Positions 16,835-26,022 of a stretch of DNA of 64,000 bases are shown here, piece after piece (positions within the stretch are counted from its first letter, which is position 1; every line of letters begins with the position of its first letter). The notes under the pieces were generated by a model. It did no database searches and had not been told where the DNA came from. It saw nothing but the letters and a program-made list of their open reading frames with translations. Source of the DNA: Bacillota bacterium (GTDB taxonomy: Bacteria; Bacillota; Clostridia; Acetivibrionales; DTU013); contig JAEZMD010000021.1 in NCBI GenBank assembly GCA_023435745.1, forward strand, positions 42,427 through 106,426. The letters are read 5' to 3'. The position numbers and the translations under genes were made by a program.

Positions 16835-18241
16835 ATGCAAATACAACCACTAATTATGCTGATTTATCTGGCAGTAACCGTTGTTATTGGAATTATAGCC
16901 AAAAGCAGGACGAAATCCTCCAGTTCCTTTCATGGGGCAGGTCTGGGGGTGCTAATGTGTGTTGCGGCGGGTACAGGCGAATGGCTTGGCGGCACATCGA
17001 CAACAGGCGTATCCGAGTATGGGTATGATTTTGGCATCTCCGGCGCATGGTATACTCTTGCGAACGGAGTTGGTATCGTTTTTCTTGCAATATTCTTTGC
17101 CAGGCTGTATCGCCGCCTCGACACAGTAACAGTTCCGGGTATTATTGAGAAGTTCATCGGTGTTGATGCCAGAACGGTATCCAGCATATTACTCACATTT
17201 GTAATGATAGCGGTTGGAACATCACAGATAGTGGCAGCCGGAACCCTTGGAGTATCGGTATTTGGCATGGATTATGTTTCCGCAGTACTTATCATGGGAG
17301 CAGGATTTATTGTTTACACTCTTGCAGGAGGTATGGTTGCGGTTGGTTATACAAACATAATGCACCTTGTTGTGATGTACGGCGGTATAATTCTAGCCAT
17401 TATACTTACTGCCATGGATGTTGGTGGTATAAGCGGGATGAGAGGCAAGCTGCCGGAGAGTTACTTTAATATGACCTCTATTGGTTTGCCGAAGGTATCG
17501 TCGTGGCTCATTGCTTCCATTTTGGGGGCATGTACCGCTCAAGCGGGAATACAGCCAATACTTGCCGCGCGTGATGAAAATGTTGCAAGAAAATCTGCTT
17601 TCATAACTGCTCTTGCTGTTGCACCCTTTGGAATTCTTACGGCACTGCTTGGCATGGCAGCCAAGGTAAAGTTCCCGGATCTGGCAAACGGAAAACTTGC
17701 ACTGCCTACATTATTAATGAACATGAATCCTGCCGCAGGCGGCATAGTACTGGCTTCAATACTTGCGGCAGTCCTGTCAACAGTCTCTCCAATCATTCTG
17801 GCATCGGGAACCATGATAACAAAAGACATTTACCAGCGGCGACTGAAGCCGGATGCGTCCGACAAAGACATCCTTTTCGTATCCCGCCTTGTCACTGCTG
17901 CTGCAGGCATACTGTGCATGGTGATTGCCATTGCAATGTATGATAGCAGCAGAATACTGGATATAGTTTATTTTGCGTATACCATTCGGGGTTCCCTGTT
18001 TGTTGTGCTTCTATTAGGCATCTACTGGAAAAAAGCTTCTCAAAAGGGAGCTATCTATGCAATGCTGGTAACTGCTGCCGTAGGTCTTTTATGGGTGGCA
18101 TACAGAGCAATAACCGGCGCCTATCCAATTCATCCGCAGCTCAGTGAGACCTATATATCTGTATTGACAGCACTTGTCTGCACCATTGTCTTTAGCTTGA
18201 TATTCAAAAAAACTGTAAAAGAAAAAACAAAGATAATATAA
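16835..18241 (+). CDS. Sodium:solute symporter family permease
   Basis: 468 residues, about 12-13 membrane helices, SSS family (PF00474). The N-terminal part GLGVLMCVAAGTGEWLGGTS and the segment ILAARDENVARKSAF (QPILAARDE corresponds to the conserved signature region after helix 6) fit the family. Na+-coupled uptake of an organic acid, sugar or amino acid. It lies 81 bases after DUF4387 with a weak GAGGTAACC ribosome binding site. The presence of this symporter and a TRAP-like permease in one operon suggests two substrates, or import and export. Confidence 0.88.
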   Translation: MQIQPLIMLIYLAVTVVIGIIAKSRTKSSSSFHGAGLGVLMCVAAGTGEWLGGTSTTGVSEYGYDFGISGAWYTLANGVGIVFLAIFFARLYRRLDTVTVPGIIEKFIGVDARTVSSILLTFVMIAVGTSQIVAAGTLGVSVFGMDYVSAVLIMGAGFIVYTLAGGMVAVGYTNIMHLVVMYGGIILAIILTAMDVGGISGMRGKLPESYFNMTSIGLPKVSSWLIASILGACTAQAGIQPILAARDENVARKSAFITALAVAPFGILTALLGMAAKVKFPDLANGKLALPTLLMNMNPAAGGIVLASILAAVLSTVSPIILASGTMITKDIYQRRLKPDASDKDILFVSRLVTAAAGILCMVIAIAMYDSSRILDIVYFAYTIRGSLFVVLLLGIYWKKASQKGAIYAMLVTAAVGLLWVAYRAITGAYPIHPQLSETYISVLTALVCTIVFSLIFKKTVKEKTKII

Positions 18242-18344
18242 AAATCAATACATTAATATGGTGTGAGTTCTGCAAAGCCTTTAGTTTTTTAAAGTAAATT
18301 GCCTGTTCAATGCTTGTGTGGCAAATAATGAAAGGAGATGAATC

Positions 18345-19703
18345 TTGGTGCCAATTGAAATAATTTATCTTATTGTCTTACTAGCTGCTATTGTTTTGGC
18401 TTTTGTAGTCCTGAAACGTCCCATTTATGAGGCAATGTTCATAGGTTATGTTGTTATGATCGCTGTTACAGGTCAGTGGAAAGACTTCTTCCCTCATCTT
18501 GTGTCCACATCCACAAATACACTGTTTTACGCTATTATTGCATTTTTAGCAGTGGCGCAGATTTTTGGACATACAAAAGTTATTGATGATGTTATTAATA
18601 TCATTCTTGCAATCTTTGGACGGTTCAGGGGCGGAGCCGGATATGTGGCAGTTATCGGGAGTACCTTCATGGGCGCCCTGTCCGGCTCCGGTGCAGGCAA
18701 CGTGGCAGCTACAGGTGTGTTCACAATTCCAGCCATGAAAAGATCCGGCTTCCCTGCACATCTGGCTGCCAACGTGGAAATGGCCGCCAGTACAATGGGC
18801 AATATGATTCCTCCGGCTGGCGTAATAACGGCGGCATTTGGTATTCTAAATACTGCATATCCCGATAAATATTCAATGTCACAATTCTGGCTTCTAATGT
18901 GGGGTATCTCTATTTGGTTTATAATTCAAAGAATAGTAACACTTTATGTTTTTTGCCGCTATTACAAGGTTAAGCCCATGGCCGGAAGCGAAGTGCCAAA
19001 GCTTGGCGAAGCACTGAAAAAAGGGTGGAAAGCTCTTTTGCTTCCGGTAATAATATTCCTGCCTTTCTTCCTGGATGCTCAGTTGAAATCCACATTCTTT
19101 ACAGAAAGGCTTGGCGCAGGGGCAAGTAACATGTCCAGCTGCATATTGCTTTTCACCCCCGGTCTTGCAGGTATATATGCATTGCTTATAGGCAGGAAGA
19201 ATGTAAAAACAAATCCCGGAGCTACTGCAAAAATGTTTTCCGGTATGGTGAAGAGCATAGTACCGGTCTGTGCTACAATCTTCTTTGCTTATTCAATAAG
19301 CAACCTGTTCGGGGTACTGGATTTTGGTGCAAATATCGGAGAATATATCAACTCCTGGGGACTTCCTTTATGGGCTCTGGCATTGTTTATCCCGCTATTC
19401 TGCGCCTTGCTTGGCATGGTTTTGCCAGGGTCATCCCAGACAGCAATCTTTGGAGGTGCTATTATCGCCATTATGGTCGGCTCCGGCGCCAACCCATTCC
19501 TTGTTGCCGGTATGCTGCCGGTCATTACAGGAGCTATGGAAGGCATGACTCCCCCGCTTGCGCTGTGTATGTATACCGCAATGGGTATAGCGGGCTCGGG
19601 AATGAAGGAAACTACAAAAAATACTATGGTATGGGTCACACTTCACTACGTGCTATCGGTCATAGTTATGCTCGGAATACTCCCAATTTTGGGACTAATA
19701 TAG
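18345..19703 (+). CDS. TRAP-type large permease (DctM-like)
   Basis: 452 residues with about 11-12 membrane helices. The segments MGALSGSGAGNVAATGVFTI, PAMKRSGFPAHLAANVEMAA and STMGNMIPPAGV match the conserved region of DctM domains in the 4TM/12TM-fused TRAP subfamily. Start is TTG or the following GTG after AAAGGAG. TRAP systems normally need a periplasmic or lipoprotein solute receptor (DctP or TAXI); none is encoded in this operon or window, so either it is distant or this permease works without one. The next gene encodes a two-helix protein that could be its small subunit. Confidence 0.85.
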   Translation: MVPIEIIYLIVLLAAIVLAFVVLKRPIYEAMFIGYVVMIAVTGQWKDFFPHLVSTSTNTLFYAIIAFLAVAQIFGHTKVIDDVINIILAIFGRFRGGAGYVAVIGSTFMGALSGSGAGNVAATGVFTIPAMKRSGFPAHLAANVEMAASTMGNMIPPAGVITAAFGILNTAYPDKYSMSQFWLLMWGISIWFIIQRIVTLYVFCRYYKVKPMAGSEVPKLGEALKKGWKALLLPVIIFLPFFLDAQLKSTFFTERLGAGASNMSSCILLFTPGLAGIYALLIGRKNVKTNPGATAKMFSGMVKSIVPVCATIFFAYSISNLFGVLDFGANIGEYINSWGLPLWALALFIPLFCALLGMVLPGSSQTAIFGGAIIAIMVGSGANPFLVAGMLPVITGAMEGMTPPLALCMYTAMGIAGSGMKETTKNTMVWVTLHYVLSVIVMLGILPILGLI

Positions 19704-19716
19704 GGGGGGTGATATA

Positions 19717-20025
19717 ATGAAAAGGAATAAAATTACCGAAGTGCTGAACACTATTTTCGGTTGGGGTATCTATTGTGTGCTTATTGCAGGAGGCCTTGCA
19801 TTCTTCGGCTTTTTGGCCGGCATCATTATAGGCGGCGAAAGTGCTACATCATTGGCTGTGTTTTTGCATAAGCAATATTTTCCTGTTGTTATAAGAATTT
19901 CCTCCATTATCATCATGCTCGGTCTTGTTAGCATGTATATCAGTAATAAGCACGCTCTTTCGCTCGTCCTGGATAAGCAGGATGCAGATGCGGATATCGC
20001 AAGTGCAAAACAGGAAGGAAACTGA
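19717..20025 (+). CDS. Small two-helix membrane protein, possible TRAP accessory subunit
   Basis: 102 residues with two or three hydrophobic segments (FGWGIYCVLIAGGLAFFGFL, FPVVIRISSIIIMLGLVSMY) and a charged cytoplasmic tail. Not clearly homologous to DctQ, which has four helices, but it starts 13 bases after the DctM-like gene with GGGGGGTG five bases before the ATG, so they are almost certainly co-translated. It is the last gene of the operon, followed by a terminator at 20093. Confidence 0.8.
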   Translation: MKRNKITEVLNTIFGWGIYCVLIAGGLAFFGFLAGIIIGGESATSLAVFLHKQYFPVVIRISSIIIMLGLVSMYISNKHALSLVLDKQDADADIASAKQEGN

Positions 20026-20092
20026 GTAGCCATCCCATATCTCAGATTGCTTTTTCAACATTATAGGCTTTGTCTGAATACACCTTTTTTCG

Positions 20093-20128
20093 CCCTGATG
20101 TCCAAAAACCGACATTAGGGTATTTTTT
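20093..20128 (+). terminator. Terminator of the AtuA operon
   Basis: CCCTGATGTC (20093-20102) pairs with GACATTAGGG (20111-20120), one G-U pair, 8-base loop, then TATTTTTT. Confidence 0.85.
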
Positions 20129-20211
20129 AACCAAGGCCCCCGTTAAGGAGTAGTATTTAGCAGGGCGATAAAAAAATAAGAAAAAGAATCTGGTTGAATA
20201 TAAAAATTAAT

Positions 20212-20239
20212 TTGACAGAGAATTTTTTTCGTTTATAAT
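20212..20239 (+). promoter_or_regulatory. Promoter of the T-box aspS-gatAB operon
   Basis: TTGACA (20212-20217), 16-bp spacer, TATAAT (20234-20239): both hexamers perfect. Transcription should start near 20246, at the 5' edge of the T-box leader. Confidence 0.88.
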
Positions 20240-20245
20240 ATTAAT

Positions 20246-20520
20246 ATCTATATCAAAATGACTGTGAAGGGAAGAGTAGCTCGATTGTCTGAAGTTTCAG
20301 AGAGCCGGAAGCAGGTGAAAGTCCGGTACAAGGGCATCGAATGAAGAACATCCCGGAGTCGCTGACCGAAAGTATTGACAAGTAGGCTCAGCCGCAGGCG
20401 GTGCGTTATTGCCGCAAACCATAGTGTTAATGAGTGGGCTGTGTCTGCAGCCTATTTGGGTGGTACCGCGGAAGCAGAGCCTTTCGTCCCAATGAAGGGG
20501 ACGATGTGCTCTTTTTTTAT
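20246..20520 (+). promoter_or_regulatory. T-box riboswitch, apparent Asn (AAC) specifier
   Basis: Landmarks: AGAGAGCCGG of stem I distal region (about 20300), a GAAGAACATCC specifier-loop strand with AAC at 20347-20349, the T-box TGGTACCGCG at 20461-20470, and a terminator whose arms are AGAGC/CGTCCC (from 20476) and GGGACG/GCTCT, followed by seven Ts. Uncharged tRNA-Asn would bind specifier and T-box, stabilise the antiterminator and allow expression. The AAC reading rests on position in the loop and on the genes downstream (AspRS plus GatCAB, which make Asn-tRNA); a GAC Asp codon is not seen there. Confidence 0.9.
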
Positions 20521-20675
20521 AACATCTCCCAACAGTCAAGTATATACATTGAAAAAAAGATTCAGGATGATAAGTTTTTTCACATGTATTACCTTTACTA
20601 GCTGTTGAACAAATTCAATTTACACCATATCCAGAATCATTTGTTCAACTTAAAAACTGAGAATGGAGGAATGTT

Positions 20676-22757
20676 ATGAAGCGAACAGAATACTGCGGTG
20701 CATTCGGAGAGAAAGACATCGGAAAGTCCGTGACCGTAATGGGCTGGGTTCAGACCAAACGGGACATGGGCGGAGTAATTTTTATCGATCTTCGGGATCG
20801 CGAGGGCGTCCTGCAGGTTGTATTCAATGCTCAAGCCCTGACCTCTGAAGATTTTTCTATCGCAGAGCGTCTCAGAAGCGAAACAGTCATCACTGTCAGC
20901 GGTGAAATCCGCCTGCGTGACGATGATACGCGTAATCCCCGGTTGAATACCGGCACAATCGAACTGGCTGCCCATCGGATCAAAGTGATCAGCGAGTCAG
21001 AGCCTGTCCCATTTTCTATTGAAGAGGGGGTAAAGGTCCGTGAGGATTTGCGGCTGAAATACCGTTATCTCGATATTCGTCGGCCTGAAATGCTGGAAAA
21101 TCTACGGTATCGTCACCGTGTTTCCAGCGCTGTACATGAATATCTGGACAACGAGGGTTTTATTGAAGTGGAAACACCGATCCTGACCAAAAGCACCCCG
21201 GAGGGAGCCAGGGATTATCTTGTTCCCAGCCGTGTGTATCCGGGAACCTTTTACGCGCTGCCGCAATCACCGCAAATTTTCAAACAGCTTTTAATGGTGG
21301 GCGGTATCGACAAGTATTACCAGATCGCTCGCTGCTTCCGCGACGAAGACCTGCGGGCCGACCGGCAGCCGGAATTTACCCAGGTGGATATGGAAATGTC
21401 CTTCGTGGAGCAGGAGGATATCCTGCAGCATCTGGAAAAGCTTTTCAAACATATTTTTAAGGCCATAAAAGGAAATGAAATAGCAGAACCCTTTCCCCGC
21501 CTGACCTGGCATGAGGCAATGGACCGCTATGGAAGTGATAAGCCTGATCTGCGTTTTGATCTGCACATAACAGACCTGACCAGGCTGATGCGTCACTGCG
21601 GATTTTCAGTTTTCCGTACAGCAGTGGAGCATGGCGGACTTGTACGCGCCATCAATGTCAAAGGCTGCGCCGACTTGACGCGAAGCGCGATTGAAGAACT
21701 TACGCAAAAGGCTATCTCCTTCGGAGCAAAGGGAATGGCCTGGATCGCTATAAAGAAGGACGGGGAGCTCTATTCCGTCCTGACCAAGTACTTTTCTCAG
21801 GAGGAAATGAGCAGTTTATTGGAAGCTGTTGATGGCAAGCCCGGCGATTTTATTCTGTTCTGCGCAGACAAATATGACGTCGTCTGCCGAACTTTGGGCG
21901 GGCTGCGCAATTATCTGGCAGACCTGCTGGAGCTTCGCAGTGCGGATGATTACAAGTTCTTATTCGTCACCGGCTTTCCGCAGTTTGAATACTCAGAAGA
22001 GGAAAAACGTTTTATCGCCACACACCATCCCTTTACAATGCCCTATCCAGAGGATGTCCCCTATCTGACCAGCGATCCGGCAAGGGTACGTTCACAAGCC
22101 TATGATGTGGTGCTTAACGGCATTGAGCTTGGCAGCGGCAGTATCAGAATCCATAACAAGGAACTCCAGCAGAAGATGTTTGAGGCATTAGGATTTACGC
22201 CTGAAGAAGCCAGAGAGCGATTTGGCTTCATGATTGATGCATTCCGGTACGGAACACCGCCCCACGGCGGTTTTGCCTTCGGACTTGACCGCCTCGTCAT
22301 GCTGATGACGGGAGCACAGTCTCTTCGTGAAATCATTGCCTTCCCGAAAATAAAAGACGGCTCCTGCCCGCTGACCGACGCCCCAGACCTTGTCGATCCG
22401 GCACAGCTTGAAATTCTGGGTCTGAATGTTACAAATACTCAAACCTGTGAGACCCATAATGCAAGACAAGTATCAGCGCCCAGTATTAACGTGGATAATG
22501 TAGCTACTCTTGCAAAGCTTGATCTGACCAATGAGGAAAAGACATCCATGGCGCGTGAAATGCAGGAAATTATCACCTTTGCGAACCAGTTAAACCAGGT
22601 GGATACCACCGGCATTCAGATCACAGCCCATGTTATGCCTATAAAAAACGTTTTCCGGCAGGATGTCCCCGGCACAGTGTTTACGCGGGAGGAGCTATTG
22701 GAAAACACGCCGCGGAAACAGGACGGGTACATTTTTGTACCGCAAGTCGTTGAATAG
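20676..22757 (+). CDS. aspS: Aspartyl-tRNA synthetase fused to GatC
   Basis: 693 residues, against about 590 for bacterial AspRS. Residues 1-583 are a complete AspRS: OB-fold anticodon domain, class II motif 2 FRDEDLRADRQPEFTQVDME, GAD insertion (about 290-410), motif 3 GFAFGLDRLVMLM. From about 603 to the end it is a whole GatC (VDNVATLAKLDLTNEE, then REELLENTPRKQDGYIFVP). Joined by a short linker with no stop. It charges tRNA with Asp; the Asn T-box and following gatA-gatB suggest a non-discriminating enzyme making Asp-tRNA-Asn for amidation. The fusion would tether the amidotransferase to the synthetase. Start ATG follows GGAGGA. Confidence 0.95.
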   Translation: MKRTEYCGAFGEKDIGKSVTVMGWVQTKRDMGGVIFIDLRDREGVLQVVFNAQALTSEDFSIAERLRSETVITVSGEIRLRDDDTRNPRLNTGTIELAAHRIKVISESEPVPFSIEEGVKVREDLRLKYRYLDIRRPEMLENLRYRHRVSSAVHEYLDNEGFIEVETPILTKSTPEGARDYLVPSRVYPGTFYALPQSPQIFKQLLMVGGIDKYYQIARCFRDEDLRADRQPEFTQVDMEMSFVEQEDILQHLEKLFKHIFKAIKGNEIAEPFPRLTWHEAMDRYGSDKPDLRFDLHITDLTRLMRHCGFSVFRTAVEHGGLVRAINVKGCADLTRSAIEELTQKAISFGAKGMAWIAIKKDGELYSVLTKYFSQEEMSSLLEAVDGKPGDFILFCADKYDVVCRTLGGLRNYLADLLELRSADDYKFLFVTGFPQFEYSEEEKRFIATHHPFTMPYPEDVPYLTSDPARVRSQAYDVVLNGIELGSGSIRIHNKELQQKMFEALGFTPEEARERFGFMIDAFRYGTPPHGGFAFGLDRLVMLMTGAQSLREIIAFPKIKDGSCPLTDAPDLVDPAQLEILGLNVTNTQTCETHNARQVSAPSINVDNVATLAKLDLTNEEKTSMAREMQEIITFANQLNQVDTTGIQITAHVMPIKNVFRQDVPGTVFTREELLENTPRKQDGYIFVPQVVE

Positions 22758-22773
22758 GAAAGGAGGAGCGCAA

Positions 22774-24231
22774 ATGACAACTCATACAATTACTGATATG
22801 ACCGTATCTCAGCTGTCTAAGCTTTTACAGGAAAAAACGCTTTCCTCCGCTGAGGTAGTGGAAGCTTATCTTGAGAGAATCACGCTCAAGGAGCCCGATA
22901 TACAGGCTTATATAACAATTACCTCCGAATCGGCCCGGCAGCAGGCCGAAAGGGTGGATCGGCTGCGTGTGGCAGGGCAGGATTTGTCCCCGCTGGCAGG
23001 TATTCCCGCAGCGATCAAGGACAATATCTGCACCAAAGGTATCCCAACCACCTGCGCATCAAAAATGCTGGAGCATTTCGTCCCTCCTTATGACGCCACC
23101 GTCATTGAAAAGCTGGCGGCACAGCACGTCATCGTCCTGGGAAAGCTAAATATGGACGAGTTTGCCATGGGCTCCACAACGGAGAATTCTTATTTTAAAA
23201 TCACCCGCAACCCAAGAAATCTGGACTGCGTGCCGGGAGGCAGCTCAGGAGGCTCCGCCGCCGCCGTTGCGGCCAATGAAGCTTCGTTCGCCCTCGGTTC
23301 CGATACCGGCGGTTCCATCCGCCAACCCGCTTCCTTTTGCGGCGTCGTGGGGATGAAGCCAACCTATGGCTCGGTTTCCCGCAATGGCCTGATCGCCTTT
23401 GCGTCGTCTCTGGACCAGATTGGCCCTCTGACCCGGAATGTGCGCGATTCCGCTCTAATACTTGGCGCCATCACAGGGCAGGATCACAGGGATACGACCT
23501 CTATCGCCCATCCGACGAAGGATTTTACCACAGGGATTGAAGATGGCGCAAGAGGCCTTCGGGTGGCGTTGCCAAAAGAATACTTCTCAGAAGGAGTCGC
23601 GTCCGAAGTCAAAAAAGCCGTGTTGGATGCGGCAAAGCAATATGAAAAGCTGGGCGCCCAGGTGGACGAGGTGTCCCTCCCTCACATGAAGCACGCGCTG
23701 CCGGCCTATTATGTCATCTCAGGCGCAGAAGCGTCATCCAATCTTGCCCGCTTTGATGGCGTGAAATACGGCTATTGCGCAGAAGACTGTGAAGATATCG
23801 ACCAGCTCTACAAAAGGACCCGCAGCGAGGGCTTCGGCACAGAAGTGAAGCGGCGGATTATGCTGGGCACCTTTGCGCTAAGTGCAGGGTACTATGATGC
23901 TTACTATAAAAAAGCGCTGCAGGTTCGCACATTGATCATGAATGATCTGAATGCGGTTTTTGACCGGTTTGATCTCATCCTTTCGCCTGTATCCCCCACA
24001 ACAGCATACAAGCTGGGCGAAAAAACAGGAAACCCTCTGGAAATGTATCTTGGAGATATTTTTACCGTTCCTGTTAATATTGCCGGCGTTCCAGCCCTGA
24101 CCCTGCCGTGCGGCGAGAATCAGCAGGGACTGCCCATCGGCATGCAGCTCATTGGCAGGGCGTTCAGCGAAGCAACACTGTACCAGGCAGCTTACGCATA
24201 TGAACAGAGCGTGAAGGGAGGCATAGTATAA
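22774..24231 (+). CDS. gatA: Asp/Glu-tRNA amidotransferase subunit A
   Basis: 485 residues. Amidase-signature glutaminase: PGGSSGGSAAAVAANEASFA and GSDTGGSIRQPASFCG; the Ser-cisSer-Lys triad corresponds to S181, S157 and K82 by spacing. It releases ammonia from glutamine and feeds it to GatB to convert Asp-tRNA-Asn (and Glu-tRNA-Gln) to the amide. The start is the ATG at 22774, after AAAGGAGG; the frame extends upstream into the GatC coding region but without a site. GatC is not a separate gene here but the tail of the preceding protein. Confidence 0.97.
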   Translation: MTTHTITDMTVSQLSKLLQEKTLSSAEVVEAYLERITLKEPDIQAYITITSESARQQAERVDRLRVAGQDLSPLAGIPAAIKDNICTKGIPTTCASKMLEHFVPPYDATVIEKLAAQHVIVLGKLNMDEFAMGSTTENSYFKITRNPRNLDCVPGGSSGGSAAAVAANEASFALGSDTGGSIRQPASFCGVVGMKPTYGSVSRNGLIAFASSLDQIGPLTRNVRDSALILGAITGQDHRDTTSIAHPTKDFTTGIEDGARGLRVALPKEYFSEGVASEVKKAVLDAAKQYEKLGAQVDEVSLPHMKHALPAYYVISGAEASSNLARFDGVKYGYCAEDCEDIDQLYKRTRSEGFGTEVKRRIMLGTFALSAGYYDAYYKKALQVRTLIMNDLNAVFDRFDLILSPVSPTTAYKLGEKTGNPLEMYLGDIFTVPVNIAGVPALTLPCGENQQGLPIGMQLIGRAFSEATLYQAAYAYEQSVKGGIV

Positions 24232-25664
24232 TGGCGTCATCTATTAGCAACTATGAAATGGTCATCGGTCTGGAAGTGCATGTGGAGTTGAAAACAGCCA
24301 GCAAGATATTCTGCGGCTGCCCGACGACCTTCGGAGCAGAGCCGAATACGCAGTGCTGCCCGGTGTGCCTGGGTATGCCCGGCACGCTCCCGGTACTCAA
24401 TGAACAGGTCGTTAATTACGCAGTGATGGCGGGCATTGCCACCAACTGTCAAATTGCCGACTTTTCCAAGCAGGACCGGAAAAACTACTTTTATCCCGAT
24501 CTGCCCAAGGCATACCAGATCTCACAATATGACCTTCCGCTTTGCCAAAACGGATATATCGATATCGAAACAGAAAACAGCACCGGCAAACGGATCGGTA
24601 TCACCCGCATCCATATTGAGGAGGACGCGGGCAAGCTGGTACACACAGAAGGAAAAGGCACCTTCATTGATTGCAACCGCTGCGGCGTACCGTTGATCGA
24701 AATCGTCTCGGAACCGGATATCCGTTCGGCGGAGGAAGCAAATGCATACCTTCGGAAGCTGCGTGCGATCCTTCTCTATACCGGTATTTCGGACTGCAAA
24801 ATGAATGAGGGCTCCATGCGCTGCGATGTGAACCTTTCCGTACGCAAAAAAGGGGAAACGGCACTCGGTACGCGCACGGAGATGAAAAACCTCAACAGCT
24901 TCCAGTTCATCACAAAGGCGATTGAATATGAATTCCAGCGTCAGGTTGATGCAGTGGAGTCCGGTGAGGTCATTGTGCAGGAGACCAGGCGCTTTGACCA
25001 GCAGACAGGCAAAACCCTGTCTATGCGTCGAAAAGAGGATGCAAATGACTACCGTTACTTCCCCGACCCGGATCTCGCGCCCATCCGCATTTCAGCCGGC
25101 ATGCTGCAGGACTTGACCAACCGGATACCCATACTTCCGGATCATCGTAAAGTCGAATATGTGGAGCGATATGGGCTCACCTCCTATGCCGCGGAGCAGA
25201 TCACCAGCCGGAAGGAAATTGCCGACTATTTTGAAGAAGTGCTGCAAAGTACCGGGTATCCCATGCTCGCGGCAAGCCTCATCCAAACGGAGGTTATGCG
25301 CCTGCTGGCACAGGACGAGGAACAGATACCTGTTTTGCCTGAAAACTTCGCCGGCCTTGTTCAGTTGTCCGGACAAGGAAAAATCAACAGCAGCACCTGT
25401 AAAAAGGTACTCAATATTCTGTGGGAAAAGGATCAGGATCCGGTAGAGCTGATCCGCAGGGAAGGGCTGGAGCAGATCAGCGACAAAGCCGTGCTGAGAG
25501 AAATCGCCATGCAGGTGATTGATGAGCAGCCAAAGCTGGCGGCGGATTATAAAAAAGGAAAGACCGCCGTGCTGCAAGCTCTGGTAGGCCAGGCTATGAG
25601 GAAAACCTCGGGCAGAGGCAATCCGGCAATTCTACAGGAAATTTTTAAAGAATTGTTGACTTAA
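24231..25664 (+). CDS. gatB: Asp/Glu-tRNA amidotransferase subunit B
   Basis: 477 residues, normal GatB length. Cradle domain motifs VIGLEVHVELKTASKIFCGC and CPVCLGMPGTLPVLN with the zinc-type cysteines, then EEDAGKLVHTE and SMRCDVNLSVR; C-terminal YqeY-like tail domain (about 400-477). It binds the misacylated tRNA, phosphorylates the acyl group and amidates it. The ATG shares one base with the gatA stop (TAATG), so translation is coupled. No clear terminator follows; 25665-25796 contains nothing recognised. Confidence 0.97.
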   Translation: MASSISNYEMVIGLEVHVELKTASKIFCGCPTTFGAEPNTQCCPVCLGMPGTLPVLNEQVVNYAVMAGIATNCQIADFSKQDRKNYFYPDLPKAYQISQYDLPLCQNGYIDIETENSTGKRIGITRIHIEEDAGKLVHTEGKGTFIDCNRCGVPLIEIVSEPDIRSAEEANAYLRKLRAILLYTGISDCKMNEGSMRCDVNLSVRKKGETALGTRTEMKNLNSFQFITKAIEYEFQRQVDAVESGEVIVQETRRFDQQTGKTLSMRRKEDANDYRYFPDPDLAPIRISAGMLQDLTNRIPILPDHRKVEYVERYGLTSYAAEQITSRKEIADYFEEVLQSTGYPMLAASLIQTEVMRLLAQDEEQIPVLPENFAGLVQLSGQGKINSSTCKKVLNILWEKDQDPVELIRREGLEQISDKAVLREIAMQVIDEQPKLAADYKKGKTAVLQALVGQAMRKTSGRGNPAILQEIFKELLT

Positions 25665-25796
25665 AATACTGTAAACATGTAGGGTCGGCAGTCATTATCA
25701 ATTGCAGATGGACTGAATTCCCTTTATCCATATACTACGCGCTCTATGCTCATATAGGACAAACATTCACGAAATTACATTATTTTCAATAATGTA

Positions 25797-25824
25797 TTGA
25801 TATAAAGGAAACATATTTTATAAT
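25797..25824 (+). promoter_or_regulatory. Promoter of the 57-residue membrane peptide gene
   Basis: TTGATA (25797-25802), 16-bp spacer, TATAAT (25819-25824). Transcription would start near 25831, leaving a 13-base leader that is almost entirely the GGAGG ribosome binding site. Confidence 0.7.
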
Positions 25825-25843
25825 AAAAGATGGAGGTGTCGAC

Positions 25844-26017
25844 ATGTATATGGATAAGGTAACAGTCCCTTGGTGGGTTAGTATTTGGCCACTTTTGAAT
25901 ATAATATTGATAATTGCAATCTTGTGTGTATCAATATTCTTTTTGGTCAAATTATTACAATTTTTGAATTTAGGTATAATGGTTTTTAAAGATTATTTAG
26001 AAAAGAATAACAAATAA
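25844..26017 (+). CDS. 57-residue single-span membrane protein
   Basis: ATG at 25844 is seven bases after GGAGG; stop at 26015-26017. The peptide begins MYMDKVTVPWWVSIWPLLN, continues with one long hydrophobic helix (about residues 18-40) and ends in a charged tail with DYLEKNNK. It has its own near-consensus promoter and stops six bases before the convergent nrdG end. I do not recognise a family; the layout resembles small bacterial membrane proteins such as DUF4083-like peptides or type I toxins, without specific evidence for either. Composition is clearly AT-richer than gatB. Confidence 0.65.
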   Translation: MYMDKVTVPWWVSIWPLLNIILIIAILCVSIFFLVKLLQFLNLGIMVFKDYLEKNNK

Positions 26018-26022
26018 ATTGG

